A stretch of 42,742 bases of DNA, from positions 1-42,742 of the IMG/VR virus record IMGVR_UViG_3300037189_010995; one strand, 5' to 3'. The translations under genes were made by a program, and so were the position numbers. Source of the stretch: a virus. Of the stretch, positions 22,001 to 31,600 are shown in pieces (the stretch's first letter is position 1; each line of letters begins with the position of its first letter). The notes under the pieces were generated by a model. It had not been told where the DNA came from, did no database searches, and saw nothing but the letters and a program-made list of their open reading frames with translations.

Positions 22001-25000
22001 TTACCAGCTAACCCACAAATCTCCGACAGATCCTGTTCCCGAACCTGGAGCAGATGTTCTTGATCCATAATAAACCCCTAGCCCAACCAATGTTTGTCCT
22101 GTAACTGGGTCTTCAACAAGCATTCTTTGTCTTGCTGCTGCGCCCAAAGGCGAAGCATTTCTAAAATATCCATTTGCAAAAGTATTAGTTGTACCATTTG
22201 CGATTCTTAATGTTCCAGTAGAATAGTCATAATAAGGTGTCCCAGCTAATGGAGCAAAATAATTATATTGATCCCAGCTAGTTACATCAAAGTTTCCTTG
22301 TACTGGTAAACCATATATATTAACTCCATTATTAGTTGCGTCTAATACGATCTTTGATCCCGCTGTGTATGCTGATGCTCTATCGCCAGAAGTCACTGTT
22401 GCTGATCCAAATAAAACAATTGATGCGTTTGCTGTTGCTGAAGCTGAAATATAGCTTCCTGAGTTTCCTGCTTTAAATGAAGTAGAAGACCAAGAATTAT
22501 AACTATCTAGGTAATATGAGGATGCTGTTATTGATCCTGTTAAAGTTACTGTTCCATCTGCTTTTACTATAAAGTTTCCATTACCCGCATAAAAAACATT
22601 GTCCGAAGAAGAACTTGGAGATTGAATTGTTACTCCATATGCGCCCGTAGGGCCTTGAACTTTTATAGAAGGTGTAATTGAGCTATTATCAAGAATAATT
22701 TTTGAAGAAGAGTTTGCAGAACCTGTTCCAGTTATAGAGTTTGAGTTAATAACCCAGTTTCCAAGTTTTGCTGCTGTGCTATAAAAAGTATTGCCCGCCC
22801 CGTCTGCATCGGAAGAAATGTATGTTGTTCTTGTTCCGTCACTATTAAAAGCTTCAAATCCATTTGCATTTAAAGATATTCTTTGACCTAGGTTTGCTGC
22901 AAGTCCAGACCATAAAGATGCTCCATATTTTAATTGAACATTTCCACTAAATGTAGAAGCATCTTTTACATCTAATTTTCCAGCAAGTGTCAGGTCTGTT
23001 CCATCAAAGTATAATTGATCTTTTAAAGAAAACTTACCTGATGAATCCATATAGAACCCCGAATTTTTATAACCGCTAGTTCCTGTTTGAATGTATGTGC
23101 CTGAATCAGCACTATCTGATTTAATAGTGATGGCATTTGTGCTTGTTCCCACTGTTATATATTTTCCAGCAGCCAGCGTTCCCGTTGTTATTTTATCTGC
23201 AGATAAGTCTGAAATATACGCAGCAGATATAAATGGTATTGCAAAAGAAGTTGTTAGCTGCGATGGGTTTGAACGCTTTCCATCATTACCCACTGCATAA
23301 GAATAAAATTTAAAGCTGCCCGTTGATGATTGAGACTTATTAACTGTAAAATTACCTTCATTATAGTTTGTTGTAGCACCTGGATATGCTGCAACAATTG
23401 TTCCTAATTTTTGAGCATTTGCGTCGTTTGCAGATGTATAAAATTCTGGTATTGCCCAAATTTCAAAATAATTTACATTTTTCTCTATTTGACTTGTACC
23501 ATCTGATTTTAAAGAATATTGCCTTGCTCTAATATTTAATGGTCCTGCGCTTGTGTTTGCAGAATCAGTTCCAACATATATAGTTGGGGATGAGGGGGCG
23601 GATGGTGCAGATGATGTTAAAACTACAACTGGACTTGGGGTGTCTGTCCAAACCCCTTTAGATCCTGTAGCAGTATTAAATCCTGCTATTCCAACATTAT
23701 ATGAAACACCTTGTATTAAATTTGCAATTGTATAAGAAGAAATTGGAGCAGATGATGAATATGGTACAGATATATATGTATATCCAGAATCTATTGATCT
23801 TTTATATCTTATTACTACCCCGCCATATTTACTATATGTAGATAGGTCTGGCGATGTCCAAGATACATTTAAGCTTCCCGACCCGCTTGCAATTTCTGCT
23901 GGCGTTAAATTTTGTGCTGTTACGGTTAAGCCTGTTTGTGCTGCGGGTGTTGAAACGTCTATAGCCACTGGGTCATCTGGTGTAACTACCTGAACAGAGC
24001 TATAAGATGTAAATAAATTATGAAAATCTGCTGCCTTTGCTCTCACCCATCTTGTTCCTGGACTAGCTATGCTTATATTTGCTGGGTTTGATGTGCCCGC
24101 ATATACTACTGACCAATTTGCGCTGGCTGCTGGATCAGTCAATGATTCTTCTACAACAAGTTGAGAAAATGAAGCCTTTGTTACATCCGTATAAACACCT
24201 GTAAATGAAACTGAATATGCGTTATTTAATTTTGTTACAACTATTGTCGGAGCACTTAATTGACTTGCATATGTTGCACTTGTTGCTACAGCAGCATCTC
24301 CTTGATTTCCAAAAGAATCTTCTGCGGAGATTGATATTGAAAATTGTGATTGAAACAATCCAAAGAAATGATAGTTATCACTTTCTGACAATGTAAATGA
24401 TTGATTAGATCCAGACTTTGCTATTGGCGCAATAAATGTTTTATTAACTCCGCCTGCCGAAAGTGTTATTACAAAATCTTTTGCATAAGCATTTGTTACA
24501 CTTGTTACGCTTTGAGGATCAAATGTAAAAGTAACTAGTAAGTCTGCATTTTTCCAAGTCCCTACTATACTAGAGACTGCACCTGGCTTTGCTGCTGTTG
24601 AGGCATTTTTACCAGCTCTTACTATGTCTGAAGATTTTGCAGAAAAAGAACCATCATCATACCAATAGTTTTGATCATTAATGTATAATCCAGTTTTGTT
24701 CCCTGCTGGATTTACTCCTGGACCTATCTTTACAGATCCCGCCGTCAGAGTTCCTGCAAAATATGCTTTTCCAGTATTTGCATCTACCGCAAATTCTGGA
24801 GTTCCATTATTAAAACCACCAATACCGTTTGCATTTAGTACAACTCCAGTACCACCAGAATCTAGTTGCTGTGGAATACCCGATGAGTCTATGAAATAGA
24901 TTGATCCTGTATCTTGTGTAAAGTCCCCAGCAAATACAGAACCTCCAGACATTTGAGTATTTGTGGATGTGTTAGTTGTAGAAAGCTTTGCACCACTTGA

Positions 25001-25150
25001 TGATGTGGATGGAGCTGTTATCTGAATTGGAGCAGAATATACAGAGGGTATAGTTGTACCATCAGAGAGAGTTTTGACAGCAAAAACTTTTACAATATAG
25101 TCTTGACCAGGTGTCAAACCCAGTACGCTTATTGAACCTTGCTCAGCCAT
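22001..25150 (-). CDS. Large minor tail protein / central fibre with Fn3 domains
   Basis: This 1049-residue protein has several fibronectin-III-like modules in the first two thirds (SVLGLTPGQDYIVKVFAVKT at the start; SYTIANLIQGVSYNVGIAG in the middle). A region follows with ISDLSADKITTGTLAAGKYI, typical of phage central tail fibres, and then a long Gly/Ser/Asn-rich beta part. AAAGGAGGG precedes the ATG. It probably forms the central fibre or receptor-binding appendage downstream of the tail hub. Confidence 0.78.
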   Translation of the reverse strand: MAEQGSISVLGLTPGQDYIVKVFAVKTLSDGTTIPSVYSAPIQITAPSTSSSGAKLSTTNTSTNTQMSGGSVFAGDFTQDTGSIYFIDSSGIPQQLDSGGTGVVLNANGIGGFNNGTPEFAVDANTGKAYFAGTLTAGSVKIGPGVNPAGNKTGLYINDQNYWYDDGSFSAKSSDIVRAGKNASTAAKPGAVSSIVGTWKNADLLVTFTFDPQSVTSVTNAYAKDFVITLSAGGVNKTFIAPIAKSGSNQSFTLSESDNYHFFGLFQSQFSISISAEDSFGNQGDAAVATSATYASQLSAPTIVVTKLNNAYSVSFTGVYTDVTKASFSQLVVEESLTDPAASANWSVVYAGTSNPANISIASPGTRWVRAKAADFHNLFTSYSSVQVVTPDDPVAIDVSTPAAQTGLTVTAQNLTPAEIASGSGSLNVSWTSPDLSTYSKYGGVVIRYKRSIDSGYTYISVPYSSSAPISSYTIANLIQGVSYNVGIAGFNTATGSKGVWTDTPSPVVVLTSSAPSAPSSPTIYVGTDSANTSAGPLNIRARQYSLKSDGTSQIEKNVNYFEIWAIPEFYTSANDANAQKLGTIVAAYPGATTNYNEGNFTVNKSQSSTGSFKFYSYAVGNDGKRSNPSQLTTSFAIPFISAAYISDLSADKITTGTLAAGKYITVGTSTNAITIKSDSADSGTYIQTGTSGYKNSGFYMDSSGKFSLKDQLYFDGTDLTLAGKLDVKDASTFSGNVQLKYGASLWSGLAANLGQRISLNANGFEAFNSDGTRTTYISSDADGAGNTFYSTAAKLGNWVINSNSITGTGSANSSSKIILDNSSITPSIKVQGPTGAYGVTIQSPSSSSDNVFYAGNGNFIVKADGTVTLTGSITASSYYLDSYNSWSSTSFKAGNSGSYISASATANASIVLFGSATVTSGDRASAYTAGSKIVLDATNNGVNIYGLPVQGNFDVTSWDQYNYFAPLAGTPYYDYSTGTLRIANGTTNTFANGYFRNASPLGAAARQRMLVEDPVTGQTLVGLGVYYGSRTSAPGSGTGSVGDLWVSW

Positions 25151-25160
25151 TTACCCTCCT

Positions 25161-26066
25161 TTATAATAATTCTATATAGTATTCTATATCAATTGGTACA
25201 TTATACAGCTTACCTATTGGCGTAGAAAGAGATGATCTACTTACAAGTGTTTCTTCAACAGAAAGTTCTTCTGACGTAGAAACTTTAATGGCATCTAAAG
25301 TTGTTGCTGCCGTGGAATCTGTTGAAATACTTATAGATTGTATATTTGTAAAATTAAAGATATTAGAGCTAAAGTTTAAAGCTAGTGCGTAAGCGTTAGA
25401 AGATGTTGGAATTGAGTAATTTAAAGTTTCTGTCTGACCGCTAATATCTGTAAGGACTAATGTTAGTGTTCCTGCAACAGAATCTTTTAATAATAATTCT
25501 AGCTTGTCTAGGGATGTGTAATTTGCAAAAGGTACTGATAATGAAGAATTTGTATATACAGAATTTGGAGATATCACTGCTGAATGATCTCCTATTCTTG
25601 GAGAATTTAATTCAGATGCAACAAAATCTTGCACATCAACAAAACCGTCAATTACCTGCCAATTATTTACATAAGAAAAATCTTCTAAAATTTTGTTATT
25701 TCTACTCGCTGCACTTGATAATGCTGATGTAGGATATAGGCCTATCTCATATATATTTGCGTATATGTTTTCTGGTATTGTTCCTCTAACTACAATTAAG
25801 TCTGGATTGCCAGAGGACGCTGCTATTAGAGTTTTTAAAGTTACTGGATATCTCCCCGTTTCAAAACTTAATTGCTTGTCATTAATACTAGTCTGCGATG
25901 ATATGGCACCTATTGCAAAGTCTGCTGCCCAATCTTGCCTTAAACCACAAAGGTATTGAAGAATCATCTTTCTACCATTACTTGTAATAATGTTTTCAGA
26001 TCTTCCTATCTCCACCCCATTTTGCTTAAAAACATATGTCCCTTTAAATGTAAACATTGATTGCAT
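25161..26066 (-). CDS. Minor tail protein
   Basis: This 301-residue protein opens with FKGTYVFKQNGVEIGRSENI and NGRKMILQYL, then FAIGAISSQTSIND and an NIYEIGLYPTSA segment. This pattern resembles tail proteins that begin with a short N-terminal plug and carry a beta jelly-roll. The C-terminal half looks like a carbohydrate-binding beta sandwich. I choose the ATG at 26066; a GTG at 26069 is next to it. It overlaps the upstream gene by 23 bases. Confidence 0.65.
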   Translation of the reverse strand: MQSMFTFKGTYVFKQNGVEIGRSENIITSNGRKMILQYLCGLRQDWAADFAIGAISSQTSINDKQLSFETGRYPVTLKTLIAASSGNPDLIVVRGTIPENIYANIYEIGLYPTSALSSAASRNNKILEDFSYVNNWQVIDGFVDVQDFVASELNSPRIGDHSAVISPNSVYTNSSLSVPFANYTSLDKLELLLKDSVAGTLTLVLTDISGQTETLNYSIPTSSNAYALALNFSSNIFNFTNIQSISISTDSTAATTLDAIKVSTSEELSVEETLVSRSSLSTPIGKLYNVPIDIEYYIELL

Positions 26067-26943
26067 CACTTGTCACCGCCCCTGAAGTTGTACCATTTGA
26101 ATATGTTGCAGTTACACTAAAGGTATAGGAGCCAACAAAATGTTTTCCATTGGTTTGATTTAGTGTAAATGTATAATAACCTGAAGATAAATGTCCAGCT
26201 CTTGTTCCATGAACAGTGCTGTTTGTATAAGATTTTGAATCGCTTGAAGAGTTAACCTTTAAATATGAAACGCTTTGTTGCCCTGAAGTTCCTGGACAAT
26301 TTACCCCAACTACACGAACATTATAGTATTGTGCATTTGCCAAAGCTTTCCATTTTACAGATATTGTAGAAACTGATGGTGTTCCTACTGCTGAAATATA
26401 TTCAGTTGTAGTAACACTTTGGCCATTTACTGTTGTAGTTTTTGTTGTAGGACTTACTGCCTTTTTTGTTGTAGCAGCAGTTTTGGCACTTGGAGTAACT
26501 GAAGGACTTATTGTGCCTGGTTCATAACTTACATGATATTCAAATGTGCCATCAAGTGGATCATCTGGAGATAAATCAAAATTAACAAGCATGTTGAAAA
26601 ATGTTCCAGTGTCTGTTTCTACTGTCATAGTTTGTGTGTTATCTACAAATAAATTTAATGGAGGATGTATGGTTGTATCAACAGTTCCGTATAATGTATT
26701 TGATTCATTGTCATTTAGATCTGGAGCATTGGAAGTCCCGCCCAAACCTCCAGAAGCCTGAGTTTTAAGATACTTTAAAAACTCCGCTGTAGACAAAACT
26801 ATAATTTGACCTGGGTGATCTTTTAAATATTGTGGATCATTTCTTGGGTCTGTCTCGGAAATATAGGTTATTGGCCTACCTTTTAGGGAAGCAGAAAGGG
26901 AGCTTTGTGTAGCTCTATCACTAGTTTTTCTCTGTACGGCCAT
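26044..26943 (-). CDS. Minor tail protein with Fn3-like C-terminus
   Basis: This 299-residue protein has a linker-rich middle (TPSAKTAATTKKAVSPTTKT) and a C-terminal fibronectin-III-like domain (VSTISVKWKALANAQYYNVR and on). The N-terminal part (DRATQSSLSASLKGRPITYI) suits attachment to the tail hub. TTGGAGGACAT precedes the ATG and a consensus promoter lies upstream. The exact place in the virion is not known. Confidence 0.65.
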   Translation of the reverse strand: MAVQRKTSDRATQSSLSASLKGRPITYISETDPRNDPQYLKDHPGQIIVLSTAEFLKYLKTQASGGLGGTSNAPDLNDNESNTLYGTVDTTIHPPLNLFVDNTQTMTVETDTGTFFNMLVNFDLSPDDPLDGTFEYHVSYEPGTISPSVTPSAKTAATTKKAVSPTTKTTTVNGQSVTTTEYISAVGTPSVSTISVKWKALANAQYYNVRVVGVNCPGTSGQQSVSYLKVNSSSDSKSYTNSTVHGTRAGHLSSGYYTFTLNQTNGKHFVGSYTFSVTATYSNGTTSGAVTSDAINVYI

Positions 26944-26957
26944 ATGTCCTCCAATAA

Positions 26958-26987
26958 ATTATATCAGGCTATCTGATTTAATGTCAA
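26958..26987 (-). promoter_or_regulatory. Consensus sigma70 promoter within the tail operon
   Basis: The minus strand has TTGACA (26987-26982), an 18-base spacer and TATAAT (26963-26958), both perfect hexamers. The -35 lies in the last codons of the tail-hub gene. The leader to the ATG at 26943 is about 10 bases and contains GGAGG. Confidence 0.78.
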
Positions 26988-29900
26988 TATAGTGGTTAAA
27001 CCTGTATCAAATGTCTGCTCAACACCCTGTACAAAATATTTTTGATCTACAATATCCTTAAGATTATACCGAACCTTTACAATATCACCAATTTCATATA
27101 GGGGATTACCATATATTGATATTGTAGTGTCTCTTGTAAATCCGTCCAAAGCCTTATAAATGACTCTTAATATTGATGTTGCAGTATTTCTATCCTGAAC
27201 CCAGTTTGAAGATATATCAACAGTTTCAGAAACATTTGCTTCGTCAAATATCTTTTCAATAACAACATCATTTCCAAGGGTTATCAATGTATTTGTAACT
27301 AAACTAAAATCTACCTTTATTTGGTTTAATGTGTCTGGCTCTTTTTTTATCCATACTTGAGAAGGAGAATTATTTACAATTGCAAACCTGCTCTTAAATC
27401 CAGAGTGATAGATTGGCGAATAGGTTAGTGAATTCTCATCCACTGTCATTTTTAGAGGCGCTGGCTTTTTTTGATCTGCAGTAAGATCCCCAGAAACAAC
27501 ATACATCCAATCATACTTTATTTTTAAAGGATAAGCATCCATTGAAGGTGCTTGTGCATTTTTAATTTCATAGTAATTTATTCCAATAATTTCAGGTCTT
27601 GATTGAACCATATAGCTAATTTCAAATAATTTTTTATTGCTTGCAAGCTTTTCTGCAAACCAAGGTAGTTGATAATGATAGAAGTAATTTACAGAGTCTA
27701 TCGCTGTTTGGCATGCATATATTTCTGAAAATTCTATTGTCTGCCCAGAAGTTGATCCGCCTTTTACAAAAACTCCATACTTTCCAGCTGTGTCCAATAT
27801 AACTGAATCTTTAAAATTAATCTGTGCTGATTGTTTATTTATATATACATTTAAAGAATTTGTGTAAAGAGTGTCTACATTATTGTCGCTCTTTACAACT
27901 TTTAAATTAATATATTTTGAATAATTAGAAAATGGTGAATTTGCAGGATAGCTTTTTAGATCTGCTTTAAACAATGCTGTAACATCTTGAAACTCTTGAT
28001 TATTTTTAAGCAATGTATTTCCTGCATCATCCGTAACATAAAGTCTATATTGATTATATTTTTTCTTATTTGCATCTGTTGCTTGTGCTTGAGAAATTCC
28101 AATATATACTGATGGATTGTCAAAGCGATTATGTAAAACAATTCCGCTTAATGAATCTTTTGCCCAGATTGTTTCTGAGTTTTCACCAATCATCATCTTT
28201 GTTGAAAATGTATGATAATCATTTGTTACATATGGATCTTTACAAGTTATTATTGCATCATTGTTTGCATAAGATGAAAGCGCAATGTTTCCTGAAGTAG
28301 ATATAAATGCAGACATTGTAGTTCCAGATTTTTCTAGTTTATCCCCTAAATCATAAAATGTTTTTGCATATGTGTGCTTTTTAACTGATGTATTAAATAG
28401 CCCTCTTTGAACATTGACTATCTTACCTGTAGGTTTAAAAGAAACATCCTTATTTATTCCCGCCTGTCCCAAAACCTCTGCTTTAATTGCTGCTAGGTCT
28501 GCTGAGTTTGATACTATTTTTGTAACTGGAGCAATTTGGCTATTTGTAGTGCCATCTGAATTTTTAAATGTAAACTGAAATTCTTTATCTTTAAAAGAAA
28601 CAATTTCTCCTTCAATAATGCCGTAACCATCGTGATCTATGCCATATTGATTAAAGTTTACATCGCCCGTTGCTCCCTGGGCTTCTGCTGATGGGACAAT
28701 AAAATATGAATCATATTTATTCATTGTTTGAGCTAGATGATTAAAAGTGGTTGACTCTTCTATAGTAGAATCCCATATTACGTTGCTACTTTCTAAGTAG
28801 GTTGGCTGCAAGTTGACAAATAGTTCGCCATTGCTTAATGCTGAATTATAGGCAATAGTCTTACTTATTTGTGGAGTCTTATAAGTAATAGTTGCTTTTC
28901 CTATTTTTGCTTTAGTTGTTTCGGTATATGTATCTTGTACAATATTGCTATTAACAGTTAAATTTTTGGTGTACCCATCTGTTGTTGCTATGTAAACAGA
29001 TGATGTATCGTGAAGCAACATATCCACAGTTTTTGTTTTATCAAAAATATCATCAATACTTAAAAATCTCATCTGACCAAAACTATCTATGTAGGCGCCG
29101 ATTTGATATACTTCAAAAATTTCTCTTAAAACATCAAAAACTTTTTGCTGTGTTGAATCACAATAGAAGTATCTCATTTGTATTGGTGAACTATTTTTTG
29201 AATATGTTCCATCTGAATTTTTTACAACATATTTGGTAACCTTTTTTAATTCATCATAGTTATAATCTGTAAATCCAGCAAAATCTAAAACATTGCTAAT
29301 TACTCTAAATACGTCTTCAGATTGGGATACATAATCTGTTGGAGCTAATAGCTGTAGGTGCTTGGACACATCAAATAGTGTAACGCTTGTTCTTTCTATG
29401 TCTTTTACATCCCATGTATCTGCATAGAATATTCCTCCAGGCACTACCGCACTTTCCCCGCTTGGCAACGGATCTTTAATAATATAGTTAATATAAAACT
29501 TGACATAGTTTCTAAATAGGCCCTTTAATATTGAACTTGAAGAATTGTTTGAAAACAAACTTAGAACCTGATTACTTACTGATAAAGGCACATTTGATAA
29601 AACAACTGTTGCAGAATTTGAAGATATAGCTGATATAGGAAGTGGGTTTTGCTTATTATCTAACTCGGAACGGGTACTTACTGACATTGTGAAGTATGTA
29701 ACATCAATTTCTAACCTTGGAGAAATTTCAACTACTTGCATTCTCTTCATTTTAGAGGAAATATTGTGAGATGTTGTTGCTGTATCTTTTACAGATGTTC
29801 CATATGCAGATACTAAAGTTGCATCACTTTGGGTTATTGTGATCTTATTTATTGGAGCAAATGCGTAATTGCCTCCATTACCGCCAAATCTTACATCTCC

Positions 29901-31100
29901 ATTAAAATCAAATGATGGCAGCGTTGTCCAGTTTGTGGTGGACCATGAGCCATCTGGTTGTAAATATATTATGCAAAGACCAGAATCTGATATTTTGTCT
30001 GCAGTTATAACAACTTGTTTATCTGCTGTTTGTGTAGTATATGCGGGGGTTGAGCCATTTATAGTCATAGCATAATTAGACAATGTTACAGTTACTGCAG
30101 TAGGTTTAGAATAAGCTAAATTAAATTTTAAAACAATTTTGTTTGTATTTAAAGTCTGATCATATATGCCAGTAATTGAAGGCTTGTTTGCATCTGCTAC
30201 AAAATATTTATATTTAGACCATTCTGACAATGAACCATTTTTATAAATTGGATTAAATACATCAGTGCCCATTAATTCTGGGTGATATACTACTGGGCTA
30301 CAAGGCATTGCTTGGTTATTCCAAGTCCCGCCAGTTCTTCCAAAATCGGTCTTAATCTTTCTAAAATCTGTTGGCAATTGTGTTTTTGAATTACCTGATG
30401 GAACAAAACTTTCTCCAGGTCTGAAGTGTCCGAATGGGGACAATGTTGGCCAAAGATTTCCGTACTGGTATTCAAAATCAGTTGTTTCAAAAAGTTCAAA
30501 TTGATCTACCAACACATGAAACCCAGTCGTTCCTTCGGGTGAAGCATAGTTTAAACTTATAACTACATTATCATAATTTGTATCAACTGGCCTTGAACTT
30601 AAATAAACTTCAAATTTTGTCCAACTTACAGAATCAATTTTATGAAAAGCTGAGTGAGATCTATGGTAATCTATGTAAGCCAGTGCTGATAAATCTACTA
30701 CTACATCTTCTAAAACTTTTGCAAAAAATGTTAGCTTATATGTTTTTTTGCTTGCTGGGAGAGACATTGTAATTTCAGAACTTCCGCTATTAGAGCTTGA
30801 TAAGAAGTTCAAACAAGATCTTGTGGTAGATCCATTATTTGCTTTTACAACAGGAGTTATTCTTCCATTTTGAGATAAAGTTGGTCTAATCAAACCAGAA
30901 ACGCTAGACCAATTAGTTAAGGTCATTGCCACTTCTTGCATTGATTTATTTGATGAATTTTTTACAACAGACCCGTCACCATTCAAGGTGATATATGGAG
31001 AATAAAATAAATTGTAATTCCATTCAACTGAAACATTTGGCACTACGTGATGAGCATACCCAGAAGCAAAATATTGCTGTATATTTTGTGTGCCTAGCAT
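26964..31100 (-). CDS. Tail hub / tail-associated protein (Tal-like)
   Basis: This 1378-residue protein is the largest structural gene after the tape measure and stands where siphophages encode the tail-tip hub. Near residues 530-600 it has IIKDPLPSG, GGIFYADTWDVKDIERT and VTLFDVSKHLQLL, like hub proteins of the gp27/Tal group. A carbohydrate-binding-like beta sandwich precedes this (about 100-210), and a lectin-like beta region lies near 900-1050. The C-terminus (YEIGDIVKVRYNLKDIV) resembles the closing part of hub proteins. It starts TAATG on the previous stop. No peptidase motif is evident. Confidence 0.75.
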   Translation of the reverse strand: MLGTQNIQQYFASGYAHHVVPNVSVEWNYNLFYSPYITLNGDGSVVKNSSNKSMQEVAMTLTNWSSVSGLIRPTLSQNGRITPVVKANNGSTTRSCLNFLSSSNSGSSEITMSLPASKKTYKLTFFAKVLEDVVVDLSALAYIDYHRSHSAFHKIDSVSWTKFEVYLSSRPVDTNYDNVVISLNYASPEGTTGFHVLVDQFELFETTDFEYQYGNLWPTLSPFGHFRPGESFVPSGNSKTQLPTDFRKIKTDFGRTGGTWNNQAMPCSPVVYHPELMGTDVFNPIYKNGSLSEWSKYKYFVADANKPSITGIYDQTLNTNKIVLKFNLAYSKPTAVTVTLSNYAMTINGSTPAYTTQTADKQVVITADKISDSGLCIIYLQPDGSWSTTNWTTLPSFDFNGDVRFGGNGGNYAFAPINKITITQSDATLVSAYGTSVKDTATTSHNISSKMKRMQVVEISPRLEIDVTYFTMSVSTRSELDNKQNPLPISAISSNSATVVLSNVPLSVSNQVLSLFSNNSSSSILKGLFRNYVKFYINYIIKDPLPSGESAVVPGGIFYADTWDVKDIERTSVTLFDVSKHLQLLAPTDYVSQSEDVFRVISNVLDFAGFTDYNYDELKKVTKYVVKNSDGTYSKNSSPIQMRYFYCDSTQQKVFDVLREIFEVYQIGAYIDSFGQMRFLSIDDIFDKTKTVDMLLHDTSSVYIATTDGYTKNLTVNSNIVQDTYTETTKAKIGKATITYKTPQISKTIAYNSALSNGELFVNLQPTYLESSNVIWDSTIEESTTFNHLAQTMNKYDSYFIVPSAEAQGATGDVNFNQYGIDHDGYGIIEGEIVSFKDKEFQFTFKNSDGTTNSQIAPVTKIVSNSADLAAIKAEVLGQAGINKDVSFKPTGKIVNVQRGLFNTSVKKHTYAKTFYDLGDKLEKSGTTMSAFISTSGNIALSSYANNDAIITCKDPYVTNDYHTFSTKMMIGENSETIWAKDSLSGIVLHNRFDNPSVYIGISQAQATDANKKKYNQYRLYVTDDAGNTLLKNNQEFQDVTALFKADLKSYPANSPFSNYSKYINLKVVKSDNNVDTLYTNSLNVYINKQSAQINFKDSVILDTAGKYGVFVKGGSTSGQTIEFSEIYACQTAIDSVNYFYHYQLPWFAEKLASNKKLFEISYMVQSRPEIIGINYYEIKNAQAPSMDAYPLKIKYDWMYVVSGDLTADQKKPAPLKMTVDENSLTYSPIYHSGFKSRFAIVNNSPSQVWIKKEPDTLNQIKVDFSLVTNTLITLGNDVVIEKIFDEANVSETVDISSNWVQDRNTATSILRVIYKALDGFTRDTTISIYGNPLYEIGDIVKVRYNLKDIVDQKYFVQGVEQTFDTGLTTILTLNQIA

Positions 31101-31600
31101 TAGATCTCCGTAAACTCTATACTTATATTTACCAAATCAAAATCTTTATTTCTTTTAGTAACCTCATAATCAAAATTTGTTATAAATGTGTTATAAGTGT
31201 TATTTGTATATGTTGCACTATTTGCAGATGAAGCATATGTAGTCTCATCTGGTTGAAAAATTGTGGATGTTGCTTGGATATTTTGTGTTGTTTCTGATGC
31301 TATAGTAACTCTTACTTGTACTGGTACAAATACGTTAGCTTCATAGAAAGATCTCATCCAGGCTCCCGCCTTTCCACCATCTGTAGTTTGAGATGTCTTA
31401 CTCCACACTGATGTCCAAGATGTTGAAATCTTATGCTTTCTAGCAATTACATATCTTCTTAAAGCTCCGTCAGCCATTCTATTTGTTTTTTCAATTACCT
31501 CAAAAACTATTTTTAAAGGCTGTCTATTATCATCTGTAAGAGGAATCCAATTTGTTCCATCAAAAACTTCTATTCCCTCTGTTAATTTATGACCGCTCAT
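31100..31600 (-). CDS. Distal-tail-like minor tail protein
   Basis: This 166-residue protein starts with GHKLTEGIEVFDGTNWIPLTDDN and includes ARKHKISTSWTSVWSKTSQT. It stands between the tape measure and the hub, the usual place of the distal tail protein. I recall similar sequences as minor tail proteins of actinophages. It overlaps the tape measure stop (ATGA). Confidence 0.7.
   Translation of the reverse strand: MSGHKLTEGIEVFDGTNWIPLTDDNRQPLKIVFEVIEKTNRMADGALRRYVIARKHKISTSWTSVWSKTSQTTDGGKAGAWMRSFYEANVFVPVQVRVTIASETTQNIQATSTIFQPDETTYASSANSATYTNNTYNTFITNFDYEVTKRNKDFDLVNISIEFTEI

Noticed and set aside
25150-25190. TTGATA and TATTAT on the minus strand before the large fibre gene.
   Set aside because: The start of transcription would fall in the ribosome binding site.
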